A stretch of DNA of 7,105 nucleotides from JBJEQG01 sp051881635 (GCA_051881635.1 JBJEQG010000001.1:1-7105), one strand, 5' to 3'. Positions 1 to 6,050 are shown, counted from the stretch's first letter. Program-made: numbers and translations. Notes: generated by a model not told the origin, from the sequence alone.

Positions 1-686
1 TCAAGTGTGATTTTTGTAATACCCTGCGTATGTACGCTTTGGGGATAAACATGCTTGCCGTATGCCAACGATGCCAAAATACAAATCTTTCGGCAAGCAT
101 CAGCACCCTCAACATCAGCAGCGGGATTGCGTTCCGCATAGCCCAACTGCTGTGCCATTTTTAAAGCATCATCAAATGCCATATTTTCTGTAATCATTTT
201 TGTTAAAATAAAGTTTGTTGTGCCGTTCAAAATACCTGCAATCTCGATAACCTCATTGGCAGCCAAACATTGGTTCAGTGGACGGATAATCGGAATACCA
301 CCGCCAACACTTGCCTCGAACATATAGCTGACATTATGTTCATTCGCAATCTTTAAAAGCTCCGCACCCTTTGTTGCAACCAATTCCTTGTTGGATGTCA
401 CAACGCTTTTTCCGGCTTCCAAACAACGCTTTGTGAAATCATAGGCAGGATTTACACCGCCCATAACCTCAGCAACAACCTTAACTTCCTCATCGTTCAA
501 AATCTCATCAAAAGATTTTGTAAACTTGTCTGCAAAAGGACTGCCGGGAAAATCCCTAATATCTAAAATATATTTGATGCCGATTTCCTCTTTTGCTCTT
601 TTTGCGATACTGTCTTTGTGTGTTGTCAAAACCTCAACAACACCTGAACCTACAACGCCATATCCCATAACTGCAACCTGTACCAT
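1..686 (-). CDS. hom: Homoserine dehydrogenase, N-terminal part (runs off left edge)
   Basis: This cytoplasmic enzyme reduces aspartate semialdehyde to homoserine with NAD(P)H, the branch point to threonine and methionine. I translated 228 complete codons; the 3' end lies outside the window. The N-terminus has a Rossmann dinucleotide motif, GYGVVG (residues 8-13). Further family motifs are VTSNKELVA (96-104), SVGGGIPIIRP (126-136) and GILNGTTNFIL (151-161). The block DVEGADACRK (191-200) contains the Asp196/Lys200 pair expected for catalysis and Glu193 for substrate binding. The missing part would include the rest of the catalytic domain and any C-terminal ACT regulatory domain, so feedback control cannot be judged. 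The ATG start is preceded by GGGGAG (complement of 696-701) at a 9-nt spacing. The upstream same-strand neighbour is the penicillin-binding protein gene, 55 nt away with no convincing terminator between, so read-through is possible. The family call is firm; the symbol follows general usage. Confidence 0.95.
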   Translation of the reverse strand, partial: MVQVAVMGYGVVGSGVVEVLTTHKDSIAKRAKEEIGIKYILDIRDFPGSPFADKFTKSFDEILNDEEVKVVAEVMGGVNPAYDFTKRCLEAGKSVVTSNKELVATKGAELLKIANEHNVSYMFEASVGGGIPIIRPLNQCLAANEVIEIAGILNGTTNFILTKMITENMAFDDALKMAQQLGYAERNPAADVEGADACRKICILASLAYGKHVYPQSVHTQGITKITL

Positions 687-741
687 ATACTAAAACTCCC
701 CATTCCATAATTTTATTGGTAATATGCTATGCCTCATATAA

Positions 742-3108
742 CTATGTGTTCCCGGCAACAATATCTCCGCCATCAGGCGGGGAAACATCACCGCCTTCAT
801 CTGTCGGAGGTTCTGCCGGTGTATCGGGAACATCACCACCACCCGTACTTTCTTCATCAGGCGGTGTGTCGTTATTTCCATTTTCAGAACTGTTTTCATT
901 ATTACTGCCGTTTTCTCCGTTATTATCATCACCGTTATTGCCGTTGTCATCGTCATCATCATTATCCGGTATATGGGAATTATAGCAGTAAGTGCATGTT
1001 CCTGGCATATTATCCTTTGAATAATAGCCGGTTGCCGTATTTGAACAAGAGCCGTTGGACAACATACCGGATACCGTACAATATTGAGCGGCAACAACAT
1101 TATCGGATAATTTATAGTCGATATGTGCCTTGCCTTTCAGCCACTCCTCCATAATATCATGCCACAGGTAGGCATTCTTATATTGGTCCCCCGAAGTGAT
1201 GGCTTTGGAGGTATCATAACCCGTCCAGCACGCCGCTGCTGCATACGGAGATGCACCGACAAACCAGTTATCATACGAACTGTCCGTTGTACCTGTTTTA
1301 CCGATAATATCCCAGCCTTCGATAATATCACGATAGCCGAGTGCTTCACCGCCGCCGTTGACAACCTGTGACAAAAGGCGGTTCATAATAGAGGCACTGT
1401 CCTGAGAAATAGCTCTGCTGGGACGGGCTATGTCACGATTATCAAGAATTACATTTCCGCTGCTGTCCGTAACATAAAAATAGCTGTAAGTGTCATAGCA
1501 ATATCCGCCGTTACAGAACATCGCATAAGCCGAAGTCAATTCTTCAAGCGTTGCACCGCCATGCAGACCGCCGATAGACAAACCGCCAAGATTTTTGGCG
1601 TCCTGTTCTTCATCAAGATGACGCCACCCCAACTTTTCAGTGACAAACTCATAGCTTTTGCTCAAACCAACCATGTTCATAACCTGAACAGCCGCTGCAT
1701 TGGAGGAAATATTCAACGCTCTTGTCACTGTAATATTGCCATAATATTTATTATACCAGTTATTCGGACCGGACGCACCGGTAGCAAACCAACTTTCCAC
1801 AGGCTCATCGGGAATAAGTGAGGAATAGTTAATCAAACCTTTGTCAATCGCCAAAGCATAAGATGTAATGGGTTTAATTGTTGAACCGGGCTGTAAAGGT
1901 ACATTGGAGGCTCTGTCCAAAAGCAGACGCCCCTCTTTTGGAAGTCGGCTGCCTACTGTTGCCAATAAACGCCCGTCAAAACCTATCATTATAAAAGCAG
2001 CCTCTAAGTCCTCATCGTCCACTTTCATTTCCAGCATTTTTTCTTCGGCAAGCTTTTGGGCTTTCATATCCATTGCACTGTAAATACGAAGTCCGCCGCT
2101 GTAAATCATTTTTTCCGCAACATCGGAACGAATATTCAAACTTTCCTGCAAGTCTGCAACAACCTCACGGAACAAATGGTCCATATACCAGTTCCAGTCG
2201 CTGCGTTCATCATCATCTTCCTGATAAGTATAACCGACAAAGGTCATTGTTTCCGACTCTTTCATGGCTTGGTTATACTCTTCTTCGGTAATTTTTTCCT
2301 GGTCATACATCGCCTGTATGACAACCTCACGGCGTTCCTTATTTTTCTCAGGATAAACAAGGGGCGTATAAGCATACGGGTTTTGGGTAATACCCGCAAT
2401 CGCCGCACACTCGGCAATCGAACAATCTTTAATTTCCTTATTGAAATACAAATCCGCTGCTGCCTGTACACCGTCACAACCGCTGCCAAAATGGGCGATA
2501 TTCAAATATGCCTCCAAAATTTCATCTTTGGTATATTCTTTTTCGAGATTTAAGGCACGGAAAATCTCACGCAATTTTCTTGTCAGGCTGACATCATCAT
2601 CATCTGTTATATTTTTAATAAGCTGTTGTGTCAGCGTTGAACCGCCATAGCTTGCACCGTCCGATGCCAAATGCAAAATGGCACCGCCTGTTCTAATCCA
2701 GTCCACGCCATTATGGTCATAAAAACGCTTGTCCTCAATCGCAACAATAGCATCTTTCATCGCCTTGGGTATATCGTTGTAGTCAACCCAAATACTGTTG
2801 GAGGAACTGTACAGCGACAGATATTCCTGTTCTTCGCCGTTTTCGTCCGTATAATAGACATAGCTGGTCTGGCTGGATTTAATCTGCCGTAAATCTATAT
2901 TTAACGGTTCATTTGAGAGGTCAATCAAATAAAAAATCATAGATACGCCGATAATCAGACAGGTTATAAACGCAACCAAAAAAACAGTGGATACAATCTT
3001 CAATACAGCCGAAAGCACTCTTTTTGCCACAGATTTTGCGACAACTGCTCCTGAAACTGAGGGCGTTTCTTCCGAAAACCTATTGATGTCTGTATTTCTC
3101 AAAATCAA
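742..3108 (-). CDS. Class A (PBP1A-type) bifunctional penicillin-binding protein
   Basis: This 788-residue protein polymerises glycan strands from lipid II and cross-links stem peptides, acting outside the membrane. In order it has a cytoplasmic N-terminus (1-37), one membrane segment (about 39-62), a GT51 glycosyltransferase domain (about 95-270), a linker, a transpeptidase domain (about 370-660) and a tail. The glycosyltransferase motifs are EDKRFYDHNG (Glu125 catalytic), GGSTLTQQ (155-162), a block around REIFRAL with the second Glu at 181, and LEAYLN (198-203). The transpeptidase motifs are STIK (Ser409 nucleophile, Lys412), SSN (468-470) and KTGT (604-607), all intact. Cysteines 677, 688, 705 and 708 fall in a C-terminal region that often carries cysteines in Firmicute homologues. 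Residues 715-788 are a low-complexity Asp/Asn/Glu/Gly then Pro/Gly tail. There is no ATG near the start; TTG at 3108 follows AGGAGG, and another in-frame TTG at 3102 is the alternative. It resembles ponA/pbp1A genes; I leave the symbol blank because paralogues are common. Confidence 0.96.
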   Translation of the reverse strand: MILRNTDINRFSEETPSVSGAVVAKSVAKRVLSAVLKIVSTVFLVAFITCLIIGVSMIFYLIDLSNEPLNIDLRQIKSSQTSYVYYTDENGEEQEYLSLYSSSNSIWVDYNDIPKAMKDAIVAIEDKRFYDHNGVDWIRTGGAILHLASDGASYGGSTLTQQLIKNITDDDDVSLTRKLREIFRALNLEKEYTKDEILEAYLNIAHFGSGCDGVQAAADLYFNKEIKDCSIAECAAIAGITQNPYAYTPLVYPEKNKERREVVIQAMYDQEKITEEEYNQAMKESETMTFVGYTYQEDDDERSDWNWYMDHLFREVVADLQESLNIRSDVAEKMIYSGGLRIYSAMDMKAQKLAEEKMLEMKVDDEDLEAAFIMIGFDGRLLATVGSRLPKEGRLLLDRASNVPLQPGSTIKPITSYALAIDKGLINYSSLIPDEPVESWFATGASGPNNWYNKYYGNITVTRALNISSNAAAVQVMNMVGLSKSYEFVTEKLGWRHLDEEQDAKNLGGLSIGGLHGGATLEELTSAYAMFCNGGYCYDTYSYFYVTDSSGNVILDNRDIARPSRAISQDSASIMNRLLSQVVNGGGEALGYRDIIEGWDIIGKTGTTDSSYDNWFVGASPYAAAACWTGYDTSKAITSGDQYKNAYLWHDIMEEWLKGKAHIDYKLSDNVVAAQYCTVSGMLSNGSCSNTATGYYSKDNMPGTCTYCYNSHIPDNDDDDDNGNNGDDNNGENGSNNENSSENGNNDTPPDEESTGGGDVPDTPAEPPTDEGGDVSPPDGGDIVAGNT
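745..966 (-). repeat. Low-complexity tract encoding the acidic Asp/Asn/Gly tail
   Basis: Residues 715-788 of the penicillin-binding protein are encoded by near-repetitive GAT/GAC/AAT/GGN codons. The first part contains five consecutive Asp and many Asn-Gly pairs. The second part repeats GGDV (758-761 and 772-775) within a Pro-, Thr- and Glu-rich segment. On the plus strand this appears as runs of tcatc and attatc. Such extracytoplasmic tails occur in some Firmicute class A enzymes and are probably disordered; a wall or cation interaction is only a guess. The tract could vary in length by replication slippage without disrupting either catalytic domain. Confidence 0.6.
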
Positions 3109-3112
3109 ATAA

Positions 3113-3118
3113 CCTCCT
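3113..3118 (-). promoter_or_regulatory. Ribosome binding site AGGAGG that decides a TTG start
   Basis: The complement of CCTCCT gives a full AGGAGG on the minus strand. The first in-frame candidate, TTG at 3108-3106, lies only 4 nt downstream, which is short. The next in-frame TTG, two codons later at 3102-3100, lies 10 nt downstream. No ATG or GTG lies in range, and the first internal Met is residue 57, inside the membrane segment. The gene must therefore use TTG (or, less likely, the ATT between them). Confidence 0.75.
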
Positions 3119-3202
3119 ATCTATATTAAAGCCGTATATTCAAAATTCTGCCGTCAATACACCTTATTTTTAATTTTGGGTTCTTTTTTCCAATCTATTC
3201 TG

Positions 3203-3208
3203 TATAAA
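3203..3208 (+). promoter_or_regulatory. Possible -10 element for the BofC-like gene
   Basis: TATAAA, preceded directly by TG, matches the sigma-A -10 consensus at 5 of 6 positions and lies 41 nt before the ATG, a sensible distance. No good -35 hexamer is found 16-18 nt upstream (the best is TTCTTT at 3181-3186). It is therefore a weak or activator-dependent promoter at best. A sporulation sigma factor promoter was considered, but I could not match one. Confidence 0.3.
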
Positions 3209-3249
3209 ACATTTAATTTTTTCAAAACTAAAAAGCGAGGTGACAACAA

Positions 3250-3591
3250 ATGAAAAAATTAGTTGGTATTACAGGCTGCTTTCTTATGCTTTGCAATTTT
3301 ATCATGTATGCCCTATTGCCGTCCATGCCGCAAACAGCCGCAACAACACCGCAAACGGAATCAACGCCGCCGCTTGTGTCCCAAGACAGTACGGCTTCTG
3401 AGGAAACTTATATTCTCAAAACCTACAACGGACGGCTTGCCGTTTTTCGTGGAACTTCCGCTGTACCATACATGGAAACCGATGTGCGTATTGCAAATCT
3501 GCCGCCCGCAGATGCAGAACTGCTGCAAAACGGCATTGTCGTACAAAGTATGTCCGAACTCAACCGTTTATTGGAGGATTATTGCAGCTGA
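3250..3591 (+). CDS. Small membrane-anchored protein with BofC-type C-terminal domain
   Basis: This 113-residue protein has a Lys-Lys start and one hydrophobic segment (about 4-24), then a Thr/Pro/Ser/Gln-rich linker (about 27-52). It ends in a compact domain (about 53-113) beginning YILKTYNGRLAVF and ending ELNRLLEDYCS. The pattern of Tyr-x-Leu-Lys, Asn-Gly-x-x-Ala-Val-Phe, TDV, LP-x-x-D and LLEDY-x-S at the very end matches, from memory, the BofC C-terminal domain found in many Clostridia. In Bacillus subtilis, BofC restrains the SpoIVB protease in the sigma-K checkpoint. Many clostridial relatives carry only the C-terminal domain and their role is unknown, so I do not infer that function here. 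The hydrophobic segment fits either a signal anchor or an uncleaved signal; no lipobox is convincing. The ATG is 6 nt after GAGGTGA (3237-3243), a very good ribosome binding site. It stands alone between a divergent gene and a long gap. Confidence 0.8.
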   Translation: MKKLVGITGCFLMLCNFIMYALLPSMPQTAATTPQTESTPPLVSQDSTASEETYILKTYNGRLAVFRGTSAVPYMETDVRIANLPPADAELLQNGIVVQSMSELNRLLEDYCS

Positions 3592-3916
3592 TGCAAAACA
3601 GATTTTGTAAAGTTTAACGCTTATCATTATATCAAATATTTTTTCTATTTTCTACTTTTTTTGCAATTTTTACTGTTACAATCAACTTTTTGTCAAATCT
3701 GCAACCGTTTTTGTGCTATATGCCGTCAAAACTATGATTTTTTTCCTAAAACACCGCCTCTTTTATTCTTTAAAGTCAATTTAGCTGCGGTACATCTTAA
3801 AAGCTCTGTTTTTTATCGTAAATAGGGCATTTTTAACATTTTTAATCACTGTTTAAATTTCTTTTTTTCATTTCTGTCGGATTTTGCTGTTTTCCGTTTC
3901 AAAAAACGGCTCTGCC
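3592..3916. other. AT-rich gap without a recognisable gene
   Basis: This stretch is rich in runs of T on the plus strand and I see no supportable coding region in it. Small stems occur near the end of the BofC-like gene (TTGCA/TGCAA at 3582-3596 and CAAAA/TTTTG at 3594-3607), but they are weak and lack a proper T tract, so no terminator is assigned. A 6-bp hairpin CCGTTT/AAACGG (3894-3909, 4-nt loop) lies just ahead of the fab promoter. Confidence 0.6.
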
Positions 3917-3945
3917 TTGACAAAAACTTTAATTCGTTATACAAT
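3917..3945 (+). promoter_or_regulatory. Probable sigma-A promoter of the fab operon
   Basis: A perfect -35 TTGACA (3917-3922) and a -10 TACAAT (3940-3945, 5 of 6 matches) are separated by exactly 17 nt. Transcription would start near 3951-3953, about 200 nt before fabH. This is the best promoter-like pair in the window and points at the fab cluster, and no other plus-strand gene lies between. It is a pattern match; the start site is not measured. Confidence 0.7.
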
Positions 3946-3958
3946 AAATTGATTGTAT
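3939..3958. promoter_or_regulatory. Candidate operator: inverted repeat over the -10 and start site
   Basis: ATACAAT (3939-3945) and ATTGTAT (3952-3958) form a perfect 7-bp inverted repeat with a 6-nt spacer. It overlaps the -10 hexamer and the predicted transcription start, the classic place for a repressor site. The dyad does not resemble the FapR consensus or the FabT-type site as I remember them, so no regulator is named. AT-rich DNA makes chance dyads more likely, which lowers confidence. Confidence 0.45.
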
Positions 3959-3976
3959 TTTTCGATTTTATGCTGT

Positions 3977-4032
3977 TTTTCGGATTGTAAAACGAAAACA
4001 AATCCGTATTTTTAACAAACACAATCCGAAAA
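3977..4032 (+). promoter_or_regulatory. Leader hairpin with 12-bp perfect stem ahead of fabH
   Basis: TTTTCGGATTGT (3977-3988) and ACAATCCGAAAA (4021-4032) are exact reverse complements separated by 32 nt. The preceding T and following G could add a wobble pair. It lies about 25 nt into the predicted fab transcript, so it could fold as an RNA stem or act as a DNA site. No T tract follows, so it is not a terminator. The function is unknown. Confidence 0.5.
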
Positions 4033-4046
4033 GAACATATCTCGGC

Positions 4047-4059
4047 AAAATCCGATTTT
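4047..4059. promoter_or_regulatory. Odd palindrome in the fabH leader
   Basis: AAAATC-C-GATTTT is a perfect 6-bp dyad around a single central base. It shares the ATCCGA core with other repeats in this leader. With only one base between the arms it cannot form a good RNA hairpin; it would be a better protein site if it is functional at all. Confidence 0.3.
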
Positions 4060-4087
4060 ATTACATTTTTATTATACATCAAAAGCT

Positions 4088-4109
4088 TCTGTCCCTGACA
4101 GATTTTTTT
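4088..4109 (+). terminator. Terminator-like hairpin in the fabH leader (possible attenuator)
   Basis: TCTGTC (4088-4093) pairs with GACAGA (4097-4102) across a CCT loop and is followed at once by seven T residues (4103-4109). This is the shape of a weak intrinsic terminator: a short 6-bp stem of which three pairs are G-C. It lies downstream of the predicted fab promoter and 44 nt before fabH, so it could attenuate the operon. It could alternatively end stray transcription coming from the left. Confidence 0.4.
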
Positions 4110-4130
4110 AAAATTTTGAAAACAAAAAAA

Positions 4131-4146
4131 TTCCGAAAACGGAGGA
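4131..4146 (+). promoter_or_regulatory. fabH ribosome binding site partly inside a small hairpin
   Basis: GGAGGA (4141-4146) is a strong ribosome binding site; its GGAGG core ends 8 nt before the fabH ATG. TCCG (4132-4135) can pair with CGGA (4140-4143) around an AAAA loop, with a further T-G wobble at 4131/4144, covering the first bases of the site. The stem is short and may be only marginally stable. Confidence 0.4.
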
Positions 4147-4153
4147 GCATTTT

Positions 4154-5113
4154 ATGAGTTTTACCATTTTAGGCACCGGAAAGGCTATTCCGGATTATGT
4201 TCTGACCAATGACGAATTGTCCACTATGGTCGATACAAATGACGAGTGGATTCGCACAAGAACAGGCATCGAAGAACGCCACATCTGTAAAAATGAAACT
4301 ATAACCGAGCTTTGTGTCAAGGCCGCTCAAAATGCTCTTGACAATGCCGGTATCACACCCGAACAACTGGACCTGATTATTTGTTCCACCATGAGAGGCG
4401 AAAACTTAACCCCCTCTCAGGCGTGTATGATTCAAAAGGAATTAGGAGCGTCCTGCCCTGCCTTTGACCTGAACGCCGCTTGTTCGGGTTTTGTTTATGC
4501 ATTAGATGTTGCCGCAGGTTATTTTGCCCGTAAAAGAGTAAAGCATGTACTTATCGTTTCCATGGACAATCTTTCCAACATGACTGATTGGACGGACCGT
4601 TCCACCTGTGTTCTCTTTGGTGACGGTGGTGCTGCCGCAGTTTTGGGCGAGGGTGACGACTTACTCTCCATTCAAATTACGGCACAGGGAAATGATACGG
4701 TTCTGCTAATTCCGCATGGTACAAACTCCTCTCCGTTCTATGAACATGAGGAACAAAAAGCAATTCTCCACATGATGGGCGGCGATGTTTATAAATTCGC
4801 TGTTTCCGCCATGTCAAACGGTATCCGTCAGGTGATTGAAGATGCCGGCTATCAGCAAAACGATGTTGCCCATGTTATCCCTCATCAGGCAAATATCCGC
4901 ATTATCAATGCGGCGGCGGCAAAGCTGGACATTCCAAGAGAGCGTTTTTTCTGTAATGTCAATAAATACGGCAATACTTCATCGGGCAGTGTGCCGATTG
5001 CTTTGGACGAGGCAAACCGTTCAGGTGTTCTCAAAAAAGGCGATTTGGTTGCCCTTTGTGCTTTTGGCGGCGGACTGACAACAGGAACCTGTTTGCTGCG
5101 TTGGAATAAATAA
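4154..5113 (+). CDS. fabH: Beta-ketoacyl-ACP synthase III (KAS III)
   Basis: This enzyme starts fatty-acid synthesis by condensing an acyl-CoA primer with malonyl-ACP to give 3-ketoacyl-ACP and CO2. The protein is 319 residues, normal for the family. The catalytic triad is complete: Cys110 in NAACSGF, His244 in PHQANIRI and Asn274 in YGNTSSGS. The N-terminal block DEWIRTRTGI places Trp32 and Arg36 as in Escherichia coli FabH, where they help bind CoA. The thiolase-fold C-terminus ends with the Gly-rich GGGLTTGT segment (305-312). The ATG follows GGAGGA at a good distance. It is the first gene of the cluster, 22 nt before fabD, and lies behind a promoter about 200 nt upstream. Primer preference (acetyl versus branched) cannot be read from the sequence. 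No regulator gene precedes it here. Confidence 0.97.
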   Translation: MSFTILGTGKAIPDYVLTNDELSTMVDTNDEWIRTRTGIEERHICKNETITELCVKAAQNALDNAGITPEQLDLIICSTMRGENLTPSQACMIQKELGASCPAFDLNAACSGFVYALDVAAGYFARKRVKHVLIVSMDNLSNMTDWTDRSTCVLFGDGGAAAVLGEGDDLLSIQITAQGNDTVLLIPHGTNSSPFYEHEEQKAILHMMGGDVYKFAVSAMSNGIRQVIEDAGYQQNDVAHVIPHQANIRIINAAAAKLDIPRERFFCNVNKYGNTSSGSVPIALDEANRSGVLKKGDLVALCAFGGGLTTGTCLLRWNK

Positions 5114-5135
5114 AAAACAAGGAGGCTCATAAACT

Positions 5136-6050
5136 ATGGGAAAAGTTGCATTTGTATTTTCGGGACAGGGTGCCCAATATCCCGGAATGGGAAAATCATT
5201 GTATGACAATTCCCCTGCCGCAAAAGCCGTTTTTGATATGGCGGAGGCTGTGCGTCCCGGCACTTTGAAACAATGCTTTGAGGGAACAAAAGAGGAACTC
5301 TCCATTACAATCAACACACAGCCCTGTGTTTTTGCCTGTGATTTGGCGGCAGCGGCGGCTGTTGCTGAAATGGGCATTACACCGAGTGCGATTGCCGGAT
5401 TTTCTTTGGGAGAAATTGCTGCTTTGGCATTTGCCGATATGCTTTCATATGAGGACGCTTTCAAGCTCGTATGTAAAAGAGCCGCCCTTATGGACGCAGC
5501 GGCACAAAAAAATAAAGGAGCTATGGCGGCAGTTATGAAACTCACACCGGAAAAGGTTGAGGAAATCTGCACTCACTTTGAGAAAGCATGGCCTGTTAAT
5601 TACAACAGTCCCGCACAAACCGTTGTTGCAGCTTCTGAGGAAGAAATCGACGCTTTGTGTACAATGGCGAAAGAGGAAAAGGGCAAAGCTGTTCGTTTGG
5701 CGGTCAGCGGTGCTTTCCATTCTCCATTCATGGCAGAGGCGTCTGACGGACTTGCAGAATACTTACAGACTGTTGAACTGAATACCCCAAAAATTCCGAT
5801 TTATGCTAACTTCAACGCCCAACCTTATGCAGGCGATTATAAATCTCTAATTGCCGCACAGGTTCAAAATCCGGTGCGTTGGCAGCAAACGGTTGAGAAT
5901 ATGATTCTCGCGGGTGTTGATACATTTATTGAAGTCGGTGTCGGAAAGACATTGGCAGGTTTAATTAAGAAAATCAACGGAGATGTTTCCGTTTTTAATA
6001 TTGAAACAAAGGAGGGACTTGACGCTTTGAAAGAGGCGGTCAAGGAATAA
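5136..6050 (+). CDS. fabD: Malonyl-CoA:ACP transacylase
   Basis: This enzyme moves malonyl from CoA to acyl carrier protein, supplying the two-carbon donor to FabH and FabF. The protein is 304 residues, typical for the family. Visible active-site elements are GQGAQ (10-14, Gln11), the nucleophile Ser90 in GFSLGE, Arg115 after Lys114 for the malonyl carboxylate, His195 in GAFHSP, and Gln242 three residues before the NP of QNPVRW. The nucleophile elbow has Phe where GHSLGE is the best-known form; the nucleophile itself is intact, so activity is expected. The ATG follows AAGGAGG (5119-5125) at a 10-nt spacing. The gene lies 22 nt after fabH and ends 4 nt before fabG, so translation of the latter is probably coupled. 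Confidence 0.97.
   Translation: MGKVAFVFSGQGAQYPGMGKSLYDNSPAAKAVFDMAEAVRPGTLKQCFEGTKEELSITINTQPCVFACDLAAAAAVAEMGITPSAIAGFSLGEIAALAFADMLSYEDAFKLVCKRAALMDAAAQKNKGAMAAVMKLTPEKVEEICTHFEKAWPVNYNSPAQTVVAASEEEIDALCTMAKEEKGKAVRLAVSGAFHSPFMAEASDGLAEYLQTVELNTPKIPIYANFNAQPYAGDYKSLIAAQVQNPVRWQQTVENMILAGVDTFIEVGVGKTLAGLIKKINGDVSVFNIETKEGLDALKEAVKE

Larger units (their letters stand above)
3109..3249. other. Divergent intergenic region
   Basis: This 141-nt AT-rich spacer separates the minus-strand penicillin-binding protein gene from the plus-strand BofC-like gene and must hold at least the start signals of both. The two ribosome binding sites sit at its ends (AGGAGG on minus at 3113-3118, GAGGTGA on plus at 3237-3243). 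A TTGACG is present on the minus strand at 3157-3152, but no -10 element lies 16-18 nt from it, so I cannot assign a minus-strand promoter. Confidence 0.7.

Noticed and set aside
767..780. A GC-rich hairpin CCGCC-ATCA-GGCGG near the end of the penicillin-binding protein gene.
   Set aside because: It is inside the codons for the Pro-Pro-Asp-Gly-Gly tail and is not followed by a T run on the minus strand, so it is not a terminator.
716..1154. Plus-strand open frames opposite the penicillin-binding protein tail, rich in Ser/Pro or His/Tyr.
   Set aside because: They are mirror images of the low-complexity Asp/Asn/Gly codons, lack ribosome binding sites and lie antisense to a clear gene.
3152..3157. 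TTGACG on the minus strand as a -35 box for the penicillin-binding protein gene.
   Set aside because: The nearest -10-like hexamers give spacers of 13 or 21 nt; none fits 16-18. Another pair (TTGGAA with AAAAAT) matches only four of six in each box.
3677..3682. TACAAT in the gap before the fab promoter as another -10 element.
   Set aside because: The only TTG-containing hexamer nearby (TTGCAA, 3661-3666) is 10 nt away, and no -35 occurs at the right distance.
3970..3990. A six-codon open frame (ATG CTG TTT TTC GGA TTG, then TAA) near the start of the fabH leader, suggesting a leader peptide.
   Set aside because: No ribosome binding site precedes it, no run of regulatory codons is present, and such short frames arise readily by chance.
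4073..4078. TATACA close to fabH as a second promoter -10.
   Set aside because: No -35-like hexamer is found 16-18 nt upstream, and the terminator-like hairpin lies directly downstream.
3846..4082. A 78-codon open frame on the minus strand starting Met-Met, Lys/Asn-rich.
   Set aside because: It lies in AT-rich non-coding DNA, overlaps the fab promoter and leader on the opposite strand, has the Lys/Asn/Phe composition expected of translated AT-rich DNA, and shows no family resemblance.
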